From Thermonema lapsum (GTDB lineage Bacteria; Bacteroidota; Bacteroidia; Cytophagales; Thermonemataceae): a stretch of 59,716 nucleotides of DNA. The stretch is taken from the NCBI RefSeq assembly GCF_011761635.1, contig NZ_JAASRN010000005.1, forward strand, positions 1-59,716, read 5' to 3'. The notes under the pieces were generated by a model. That model made no database searches. It saw only the letters and a list, made by a program, of their open reading frames with translations, and was not told where the DNA came from. The position numbers and the translations under genes were made by a program. Of this stretch, positions 17,630-24,981 are shown piece by piece. The number at the start of each line of letters is the position of its first letter. Within the stretch, counting starts at the first letter, position 1.

Positions 17630-18925
17630 TCATGTATCGGGAAAAATAAATTTATAATCAATAAGCACATGTCGTCCATACCAATAAGGGCGACTGTTTC
17701 GCTCTGTTCCATAAAAGCTTCCACCTGAGACTACAAGGTTAAAGGCATTTTCGACATAGTCATGTATCTGCCCTTTGGACGCAACATACAAGTCCATTCT
17801 GTAAATACCTTCTGAAAGCGGCAATTTTGGAATATCAATATCTATATATCCACTGCCCTTTAATTCTGGTAAGGGAGGAGTACATGCTGTCATCGTTGTA
17901 AGGTAGCCCAGAAAGTCTCCTACTTTATCATAGAGGTTAACACAAAGGTCATAGTCCGATATAGGATTAGAGTGGTTCACGGTGTAATATAATCTAAGCG
18001 TAACATGTGCACCTGACGCCACTGTTGTACACACACTTTGGTTGGAGAGTAGCTCTATAGAAGTAAAGCGAACTCTGCCATCTCCCTCCCTATCTGTACG
18101 GGTCCTTATGGATTCGTTCTGCCCCATGCGATTATTCAAGCCCACGTATTGTTCTATGCAAGGAGTCACTGGTCCATCGAAAGCCACTTTGCCTTGGTGT
18201 AATAAAATCCCTCTTTGACACAGACTTTGTATACTTGCCATATTATGACTTACAAACAGCACTGTGCGTCCCTGTCTGCTGCTCACCTCTTTCATTTTGC
18301 CTACTGCCCGCTTTTGAAATTCGACATCTCCTACCGCCAATACTTCATCTACAATGAGAATATCTGCCTCTAAGAAGGCAGCTACGGCAAAGCCTAGCCG
18401 CACACCCATGCCTGAAGAATAACGTTTCACTGGCGTGTCGGCATACTTGGCAATGCCGGCAAAGTCAATAATATCATCTAATTTTTCTTTGATTTCCCGA
18501 CGGCTCATGCCCAGTATAGCACCATTCAGATAGATATTTTCAATACCTGTCAATTCCGGATGCATACCGGTGCCTACTTCCAGCAAAGAAGCCATACGTC
18601 CTCTTATTTTCACGCAACCGCTTGTAGGGGCAGTAATTTTAGAGAGAATTTTCAATAAGGTACTTTTTCCTGCCCCGTTCTTGCCAATGATACCGATTAC
18701 TTCACCTTCTTTGATTTCCAGATTGATATTTTGAAGCGCCCATACATAGGAACCTTTTGCTTTATGGTTCAAATGATTGCTTTCATCTAAAGGCACGGTA
18801 GGGTCTTCCTTATTACGCAACTTCGCACCAAGGCGCTTCAATTCATCCCGCAAAGTAGTAGCTCCTATCACTCCCAAACGATAGCGTTTCCAGACTTCCT
18901 CTACCTGTATTACTGTTTTTGCCAT
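17630..18925 (-). CDS. polysaccharide ABC exporter ATPase with Wzt-like C-terminal domain
   Basis: The 431-residue protein has an ABC domain (about 1-260) with the inserted acidic stretch near residue 40 typical of TagH/Wzt proteins, Walker A GKNGAGKST (81-89), signature YSSGMGVRLG and Walker B ILIVDEVLAVGD. Residues about 285-430 form a beta-sandwich Wzt_C-type domain (RFTSIELLSNQSV, then DYDLCVNLYD, ending in aromatic-rich strands), which in O-antigen exporters recognises the finished, capped glycan. It is 10 bases behind its permease gene. It most likely exports an O-antigen-like or other surface polysaccharide across the inner membrane. Confidence 0.92.
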   Translation of the reverse strand: MAKTVIQVEEVWKRYRLGVIGATTLRDELKRLGAKLRNKEDPTVPLDESNHLNHKAKGSYVWALQNINLEIKEGEVIGIIGKNGAGKSTLLKILSKITAPTSGCVKIRGRMASLLEVGTGMHPELTGIENIYLNGAILGMSRREIKEKLDDIIDFAGIAKYADTPVKRYSSGMGVRLGFAVAAFLEADILIVDEVLAVGDVEFQKRAVGKMKEVSSRQGRTVLFVSHNMASIQSLCQRGILLHQGKVAFDGPVTPCIEQYVGLNNRMGQNESIRTRTDREGDGRVRFTSIELLSNQSVCTTVASGAHVTLRLYYTVNHSNPISDYDLCVNLYDKVGDFLGYLTTMTACTPPLPELKGSGYIDIDIPKLPLSEGIYRMDLYVASKGQIHDYVENAFNLVVSGGSFYGTERNSRPYWYGRHVLIDYKFIFPDT

Positions 18926-18935
18926 ATATCGTTGC

Positions 18936-19838
18936 TTATACTGTATCTATAAATACACGCTCGACCCGGTTGAAGCTGAAAACTCCCACCAGTAAAATCA
19001 GTACACACATAAGCATACTGTAAGCAAACCAAGCCAGCTCAAAAAAACCTTCCCCCAATAAAGATAAACGAAATAATTCCATCAACGAAGTCAAAGGATT
19101 TAAAAGCAAATATTTTTGCCATTGAGGTGGCACCATCGATAAAGGGTAGATGACAGGCGTAGCATACATAAGCAACTGCACCCCAAAGCTCACGGCATGA
19201 CGCAAATCATGATATTTGGTAGTCATTGCCGAGATGATGATACCCATTCCCAGCCCCAATATAACCATCAGCAATACAAGCAGGGGAAACAAATAAATCG
19301 CCCATGAAAAATGGATAGGTGCACCTTGCCAAAAGGCATATGCTGCAAATATCAAAAACAAACCCAATTGTATCAAAAAGCCAATACCTGCACTTATCAC
19401 CTGCGACAGCGGCATAACCAAACGGGGAAAGTAAACTTTTGAAAATATATGTCGATTGCCAACAAATGTATCTGCGGTGGAAGCAAGGCATTTGGCAAAA
19501 TATCCCCAAAACGTAATACCACACAAATAAAAAAGGAAAGGAGGAATGCCATCGGTCGGCAGCTTGGCTATATTGCCGAAAATCACCGTGTAAATCAAAG
19601 TGCTTAGCAGCGGAGTTATCAAATGCCACAAAGGACCTAAAATAGTTTGCTTGTAATATGCTACAAAATCGCGTCGCACCAGCAAGATGACTAAATCTCT
19701 ATAGCGCCATAATTCTGCGATGTTCAGCTTCCACCAGGGTTTATGTGCCTCTATTACTTCTGTCCACTCTTGCTCTCGCGATGCCAAGTTCTTAGCAGTA
19801 TGTTTTTCCATGAGTTTTAAACGCTGTTCATTTTTCAA
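18936..19838 (-). CDS. ABC-2 type polysaccharide export permease (Wzm-like)
   Basis: The 300-residue protein has a cytoplasmic N-terminal helix, then six membrane helices starting at about residue 70 (LIYTVIFGNIAKLPTDGIPPF loop after the first), with the ABC-2 family pattern WGYFAKCLASTADTFVGN and YATPVIYPLSMVPPQW. It is the partner of the Wzt-like ATPase directly downstream. It starts 20 bases after the T9SS protein gene ends. Confidence 0.92.
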   Translation of the reverse strand: MKNEQRLKLMEKHTAKNLASREQEWTEVIEAHKPWWKLNIAELWRYRDLVILLVRRDFVAYYKQTILGPLWHLITPLLSTLIYTVIFGNIAKLPTDGIPPFLFYLCGITFWGYFAKCLASTADTFVGNRHIFSKVYFPRLVMPLSQVISAGIGFLIQLGLFLIFAAYAFWQGAPIHFSWAIYLFPLLVLLMVILGLGMGIIISAMTTKYHDLRHAVSFGVQLLMYATPVIYPLSMVPPQWQKYLLLNPLTSLMELFRLSLLGEGFFELAWFAYSMLMCVLILLVGVFSFNRVERVFIDTV

Positions 19839-19858
19839 AAATAGAAATTTTAGTGTTT

Positions 19859-22687
19859 TCAGCGTTGAATGATGACTCGATATACAAAAAAACGCTGCCC
19901 GTCACTGACTTTTAGAAAATAGAGACCTACAGGCAAAAACGAAGTATTCAACTCATATTCAGCGGGTATGGCGAAAGTATCAAAACGATGCTGCCATACC
20001 GACTCGCCTCGCGTGTTGTAGAGTTGGCAATCTATTGCCAATTGCCGGTCATGTACCCAACGAAGCATCAATGACTGATTCGCCGGATTAGGTGCCGGCA
20101 TATAGACATAAAGACCATTGCGGGTAGGTATGCACTTTTCGTTGTCTGTCGGTTGAGCATCTTCATAGTTGACCAAGTTCACCGAAGCACAAAGGTAATT
20201 TCTTTCCATTAAATCTTTTCCTGTGAGCGTGAGGGGTATTTCTATCTCCTGTGACTGACCACTATTAAGCAATGTAGAGACAGTAGTGTCTGCAACGAGC
20301 TCCTCGCCGGCGGTTAACCTTATCTTAAACGAAGCAACGGCGATGTTTCCATTATTGGCAACTATCAGCTTAGCTGTGTTTCCGTTGGCAGGTAACCACA
20401 GACTATCTAAGACTAAATCACGGTCCAACTTGCCCACCTCTATATCCTTTGCGAAAGAACTACTGCATCCGTCCACGCTGGTAGCCGTAAGCTCCACCCG
20501 GTAAATACCAGGCAATGAATAGACATGCGAGGGAGATAAGTCGTTGGATTGTGAGCCATCGCCAAAGTCCCATAGAAAACTTACCCCCCCACTACTCTGA
20601 TTGAAGAAATCAATGCTCAGAGGATTGGTTCTGGAGGGCGTGCTTGTAAATAAAACAATCGGCAAGCCTTTTACATCTACATTTTGAGAATATAAGTTGT
20701 CACAGCCATTGGGCGAAAACACGCGCAAGCTTACTTCGTGCGTTCCGGGTGTAGAAAAGGTCAGAAAAGGGTTCGCTTCCGTACTTATTACTTGTCCATC
20801 GATAGTCCACTCATAAGCAGCGATGCTCCCTGTGCTCTGAGAAAAAAACTGAACGGCATTGCCCTGACAAATGAGAGCAGGGGGCTCGAAATACGCTATG
20901 GGACCCTGAATAATAGAAACCATTTTTGAGACAGAAGCCATACAACCACCGGCATCTCGAATGGTCAACTGCACGAGATAGTCCCCCGCAGCAGTGTACA
21001 CCTTTCTCGGATTGGCTTCTACAGAATAAGTGCCGTCGCCAAAATTCCAATAGTAACCATTTGTTGCATGGGGTGGGTTGAAACTCCATGTGCTCAAATC
21101 TTCAAACGTAAGCTGGTTATTCACACAAGCGTTGCCCGTATATTGAAAATCAGCCACAAGGGCACCTGAAATAGAAACTGTTTTCACTGCTGTTGTCACA
21201 CAGCCATTGAGTGCCTGTGCCGTAAGTGTTACTGTGTAATTACCTGCCAAAGCATAGGTATGCACCGGGCTCTGGGCATTCGATACCGGACTGCCATCGC
21301 CAAAGTCCCATGTCCATTGTGAGATATTGGCAAAATTACCAACACTGTTGTTTGTAAAAACAGTGTTTGACCCCACGCACTGCCCTGAAAAACTGAAATC
21401 TGCAATGATGCTGTTGTTATCGATATTTATGTTGTCTTCGTAAATACTTTGTGCGCCATTCCCTTGTGTAGCCACCATGACCACCCGCCGGCTTCCCAAA
21501 CCGTGATAACTTACCGTAGGGTTAGGGTCTGTTGAATAAGCGTCGCTTGCATCGCACCCATTAAACGACAGGCGATAAACCACACGGGTATTGTAGTTAG
21601 CTGCCCACAAATGTAAAATGCCTTGGTAGAAATAGCCCGTTATTCCCTTTATACGTTCTACTGTAATACTGTAGGTTTGAACCGTAGGTGCTGAAGTTAT
21701 GTCGCTAGAAAAAAAGGCATGTTTTAAGCTTCCTCCAGTTTCAGCCAAGAAAACCGTATGCACTTTTTTTCCTACTCGCAAACTGTAGCTTCCTGCTGGG
21801 CGGCTGAGCCCAATTTCCGCACTCCTGTCATATACAGTAGGAGCATTTTCAAGCCCTGTGGCAAAATTCAAAAGATATACTTTATTGCCCAACAACCCCA
21901 GCACCCACGCATATACTTTGCCACAATCTTCAAAAACATCAACATTCCATATGTAATTACCTGCAGCAAAACTTACCTCTTGTATAATACTGCTTGCATC
22001 AATGCTATTTGTAATGGAACTACCAAACTTCACTACATAAAGTTTGTTGCTTGTGGCATTGGCTACCAGCATATAATAATTCCCACCTTGCTTTACAAGT
22101 TTAAGCCCCCTGCTCAATGCCGGCAAGCCCAAATCTCCCAAGCTGGTCGCAACAGGTGTGTTGCCGAGACTATTGCCAAAGCTAAGTCTCACAAAAGACT
22201 TACTGCCTCCCACGTACCCTATATTTGCTACAACGGCATACCATTGCCCATTTTCTTGAATAAAATCAATCGGTTCCGGCTTGTCCAAGGAACTAAAATT
22301 AAAGTACTGCGCCCTCTCCTGCGGAGCATTCAGAGGTGAATTGCCCAAATAGACACGAACCAACTCGTTCGTTTCACGACTGCTTGCAAACAGATAATAG
22401 TCATCACCGTCGCGTACTAACCGAGGATCAGTAATGATGTTGCCATTCAAAAGCAAAGCATTGCTAATGGTAGGAGCCTTCTCCAAAGCATCGGCACAGA
22501 AATACCACTCCCAAGTGTTGGCAGAAGTAGCCGGATTGCTCAATGCCACAGAGCTGTCCGGGCAAACAGAGGCAGGCAACCCAAAACCAGTACTGGTATC
22601 TACCACGCACTGTGCCATTGCATCATACGCTACAAAAGAAAGCAACCCAAATAATAAAAGAAAGAGCAAGCCCTTACTAATCCTCAT
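19859..22687 (-). CDS. secreted PKD-repeat protein with T9SS type A sorting domain
   Basis: The 942-residue protein has a signal peptide (to about residue 25, AMAQ). Residues about 50-390 hold six loosely repeated units of 45-60 residues, each centred on a motif like FGNSLGNTPV or LGNSPLNAPQ (consensus hydrophobic-GxS-x-x-N-x-P), which suggests a beta-propeller. Four PKD domains follow (about 425-735), recognised by WDFGDG or WNFGDG and HTYALAGNYTVTL-type ends; the third is divergent (YEWTIDGQ). Next come a CARDB-like beta region (about 740-850) and a T9SS type A sorting domain (PAPNPANQSLML to the C-terminal ...VYRVIIQR). It should be secreted by T9SS and anchored to the surface. It is co-directional with, and 20 bases upstream of, the glycan export genes. 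Confidence 0.9.
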   Translation of the reverse strand: MRISKGLLFLLLFGLLSFVAYDAMAQCVVDTSTGFGLPASVCPDSSVALSNPATSANTWEWYFCADALEKAPTISNALLLNGNIITDPRLVRDGDDYYLFASSRETNELVRVYLGNSPLNAPQERAQYFNFSSLDKPEPIDFIQENGQWYAVVANIGYVGGSKSFVRLSFGNSLGNTPVATSLGDLGLPALSRGLKLVKQGGNYYMLVANATSNKLYVVKFGSSITNSIDASSIIQEVSFAAGNYIWNVDVFEDCGKVYAWVLGLLGNKVYLLNFATGLENAPTVYDRSAEIGLSRPAGSYSLRVGKKVHTVFLAETGGSLKHAFFSSDITSAPTVQTYSITVERIKGITGYFYQGILHLWAANYNTRVVYRLSFNGCDASDAYSTDPNPTVSYHGLGSRRVVMVATQGNGAQSIYEDNINIDNNSIIADFSFSGQCVGSNTVFTNNSVGNFANISQWTWDFGDGSPVSNAQSPVHTYALAGNYTVTLTAQALNGCVTTAVKTVSISGALVADFQYTGNACVNNQLTFEDLSTWSFNPPHATNGYYWNFGDGTYSVEANPRKVYTAAGDYLVQLTIRDAGGCMASVSKMVSIIQGPIAYFEPPALICQGNAVQFFSQSTGSIAAYEWTIDGQVISTEANPFLTFSTPGTHEVSLRVFSPNGCDNLYSQNVDVKGLPIVLFTSTPSRTNPLSIDFFNQSSGGVSFLWDFGDGSQSNDLSPSHVYSLPGIYRVELTATSVDGCSSSFAKDIEVGKLDRDLVLDSLWLPANGNTAKLIVANNGNIAVASFKIRLTAGEELVADTTVSTLLNSGQSQEIEIPLTLTGKDLMERNYLCASVNLVNYEDAQPTDNEKCIPTRNGLYVYMPAPNPANQSLMLRWVHDRQLAIDCQLYNTRGESVWQHRFDTFAIPAEYELNTSFLPVGLYFLKVSDGQRFFVYRVIIQR

Positions 22688-22710
22688 AAAGCCAAATATT
22701 TTTTACTATA

Positions 22711-22718
22711 TACGTTTG
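22711..22718 (+). promoter_or_regulatory. -7 promoter element of the hydrolase gene
   Basis: TACGTTTG matches TAnnTTTG, 23 bases before the ATG at 22742, in the 54-base divergent region with the T9SS protein gene. On the other strand only a one-mismatch element (AATATTTG, 22693-22700) is seen, placed too near the T9SS gene's ATG to be convincing. Confidence 0.5.
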
Positions 22719-22741
22719 CTTACCTAGAATGTCATTACAAG

Positions 22742-23437
22742 ATGGCAAGTTCAAGACTAAGATACATAAAAATAGAAGGAAAAAATGCGGGGCGTGCCCG
22801 ACTGGTGTTTCTGGGGGCTGGTCAAGACGCTAATCTTTTTGGTAAATATTTACCTTCGATGCTCCCCTATCCCACTTACCTTATTGAAATACAAAAAATC
22901 GCCCCTATCTCTCTTTTCCGACAGCTTCAAGAAATCACTTGGGGCAGTGAAACTGAAATCATAGGATTAAGTATGGGAGCACGCATAGCGCTGTGGACAA
23001 GTATTGCACTTCGTCCCATAAAACTCTCTCTGATTGCCCCCGAGGGCATGCCTGCGCATCCGCTACTCCATTGGGTGCTCCGTCCCCAAACAGCCTTTTT
23101 ATGGGATTGGTGGCATGCCTTGCTTCCTTGTATGCGCAAACACAGACAACACATCATGCATTTTTTGGGCGTATATCCCCCCTTGTCTTCCCAAAAGCTT
23201 CGTATGCTGCGCAAACACTGGGGCATTGCCGCCGCCTTTGAAGTATCACCTCGTGCTCTTGAGCTGCTGACCCCCATCCCCGTAAGCATTTACCTCCCGA
23301 AACAAGACCGACTTATTTCTTCAAATAAAACAAAGCGCTTTTGGAAGTTTTACCAGCATGTTGAGTTTTTTTTCACCCATGAAACCCATGCAAATGCTCT
23401 AAAGAATCAATGCTTCGATATTATTCACAAAGAGTAA
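22742..23437 (+). CDS. alpha/beta hydrolase
   Basis: The 231-residue protein has the nucleophile elbow GLSMGA with Ser at residue 77, LPKQDRLIS for the acid residue, and THETHANAL for the catalytic His, in the right order for an alpha/beta hydrolase. The oxyanion segment is LVFLGAGQDA. No signal peptide or membrane helix. The substrate cannot be read from the sequence; esterase-like activity is the general expectation. Confidence 0.82.
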   Translation: MASSRLRYIKIEGKNAGRARLVFLGAGQDANLFGKYLPSMLPYPTYLIEIQKIAPISLFRQLQEITWGSETEIIGLSMGARIALWTSIALRPIKLSLIAPEGMPAHPLLHWVLRPQTAFLWDWWHALLPCMRKHRQHIMHFLGVYPPLSSQKLRMLRKHWGIAAAFEVSPRALELLTPIPVSIYLPKQDRLISSNKTKRFWKFYQHVEFFFTHETHANALKNQCFDIIHKE

Positions 23438-23543
23438 TTCCAAAAAATCATATGGCTTAAACCATTTTCAACATCTAATCATTAAACCATCGCACGGTTT
23501 TTGCATCTAAGTAAGTGAAGTCAAACCCAAAACACAAAAAACT

Positions 23544-24407
23544 ATGAAAAGAGTATTTTGGAAGTATGCAACAATAGTTGCCCTTGCCTCTCTTACAGGC
23601 TTGAGCGCTTGTAACAAAAAAGACAGCGAGCCTACCATTCCTGAAGATGCCTATGTACAAGACGGCAATGATTTACAAAGCGAATTCGACGACTTGGAAA
23701 GCTTCTCTATCGATGCTACTCTGCAAGCAGAAGCTGCTGCTAAGCCTTCCGATGAAAGTGCAACTGCTCGCGCCAATGGTGTTGTGCGTGGCTGCAACTG
23801 CACAATCAACATTGACTCATCTAGAAAAAAAATCACCATCGACTTTGGCACACAAGGCGTACAATGCCAAGATGGACGTATCCGCAAAGGGAAAATCATT
23901 ATCACCTACACCGGACCTTATATGGAACCAAGCAGCGTGATTACCACCACACCTGAGAATTATTTTGTAAGTAACCGCCGTGGTATTGGCTTTGTGCAGA
24001 TAGTAGGTACCAGAACCGTTACCAACATCACCGAACAAGGAGGTAACCCTACTCATAGGTTACAAGAGGATGGTAAGCTGATATTCCCCAGCGGACTGGA
24101 AGCTACTTGGGAATCAAACCGTGTGCGTGAGTGGGTAAGTGGTTATGAAGGGATTGAAGAGCGGCGCAACCCCTTCGACGATGTCTTTAAAATCACCGGT
24201 GAGTGGTCCGGTACTGACCGTCGCAAGCAGTCTTATTCTGCTGAAATTTTGGAAGCCCTGACCATCAACACCGAGTGCTTCTTGAGTCAAAATTACCTAC
24301 CCGTATCAGGTGTATTGCGGATGGAAGGACCTCGCGCCATTCACGTGATAAATTACGGCAATGGCGAGTGTGACAACACCATCACCGTAACCATCACCAG
24401 AAAGTAA
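23544..24407 (+). CDS. surface or periplasmic lipoprotein of unknown function
   Basis: The 287-residue protein has a lipoprotein signal peptide with lipobox LSAC (Cys at about residue 23) followed by NKKDSEP. The charged, disordered-looking stretch from 25 to 75 is a linker. The rest is beta-rich and has a GCNCTINIDSS segment and other cysteines (VQCQDG, TECFL, GECDN) that may pair in disulfides. Similar cysteine-bearing lipoproteins of unknown role are widespread in Bacteroidota, to my knowledge. It ends at a strong terminator and stands alone. Confidence 0.78.
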   Translation: MKRVFWKYATIVALASLTGLSACNKKDSEPTIPEDAYVQDGNDLQSEFDDLESFSIDATLQAEAAAKPSDESATARANGVVRGCNCTINIDSSRKKITIDFGTQGVQCQDGRIRKGKIIITYTGPYMEPSSVITTTPENYFVSNRRGIGFVQIVGTRTVTNITEQGGNPTHRLQEDGKLIFPSGLEATWESNRVREWVSGYEGIEERRNPFDDVFKITGEWSGTDRRKQSYSAEILEALTINTECFLSQNYLPVSGVLRMEGPRAIHVINYGNGECDNTITVTITRK

Positions 24408-24428
24408 TTCTTAGCTTCTCGATAAAAC

Positions 24429-24460
24429 AAAAAGCAGCTGGTTGCCACCAGCTGCTTTTT
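24429..24460 (+). terminator. terminator after the lipoprotein gene
   Basis: Perfect 14-bp stem (AAAAAGCAGCTGGT with its complement) and a TGCC loop, ending in a T-run. The A-rich left arm makes it bidirectional, so it also serves rpiB on the minus strand. Confidence 0.85.
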
Positions 24461-24496
24461 TATTCTCTGTGTATTCCCAGCTACAACAACAATGAT

Positions 24497-24937
24497 TTAT
24501 GCGCATGCTATCTTTTGCACACGCCGTTCATGGCGTCCTCCTTCAAAGTCGGTAGAAAGAAAAATTTTCACCATCGCTTGGGCTTCTTCCAAAGACACAA
24601 AACGAGCAGGCAGACAAATCACATTGGCATCATTGTGTTGACGTGCCAAACGTGCAGTTTCTTCATTCCAACACAAAGCAGCGCGCACTTTGGCATGCTT
24701 ATTGGCGGTCATACATACTCCATTACCCGAACCGCAAATAAGAATGCCCCACTGTGCTTTTCCTTCGTCTACAGCTTGTGCCACAGGGTGAGCGTAATCT
24801 GGATAATCGACCGAATCGGCGCTATGTGTTCCCACGTCTTCTACTTTGTATCCTTCCTGCAACAGCATTTGCTTAATTCCTTCTTTGTATTCAAAGCCTG
24901 CATGGTCTGAACCAATGAAAACTACTGCTTTTTCCAT
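24497..24937 (-). CDS. rpiB: ribose-5-phosphate isomerase B
   Basis: RpiB interconverts ribose-5-phosphate and ribulose-5-phosphate in the pentose phosphate pathway. The 146-residue protein has the family motifs IGSDHAGFEYKE, DYPDYAHPVA, CGSGNGVCMTANK (active-site Cys replaced in the usual CGTGxG loop by CGSGNG, with Cys kept) and the ARQHNDANVICLPAR segment. Length is normal. It has its own -7 element. Confidence 0.95.
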   Translation of the reverse strand: MEKAVVFIGSDHAGFEYKEGIKQMLLQEGYKVEDVGTHSADSVDYPDYAHPVAQAVDEGKAQWGILICGSGNGVCMTANKHAKVRAALCWNEETARLARQHNDANVICLPARFVSLEEAQAMVKIFLSTDFEGGRHERRVQKIACA

Positions 24938-24967
24938 GAGTCAATTGGGTTGTTGACGTTCCTTCTA

Positions 24968-24975
24968 CAAAACTA
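24968..24975 (-). promoter_or_regulatory. rpiB -7 promoter element
   Basis: Minus-strand TAGTTTTG matches TAnnTTTG, 30 bases before the rpiB ATG and within the 44-base gap after the subtilase gene. Confidence 0.5.
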
Positions 24976-24981
24976 AGGAAA

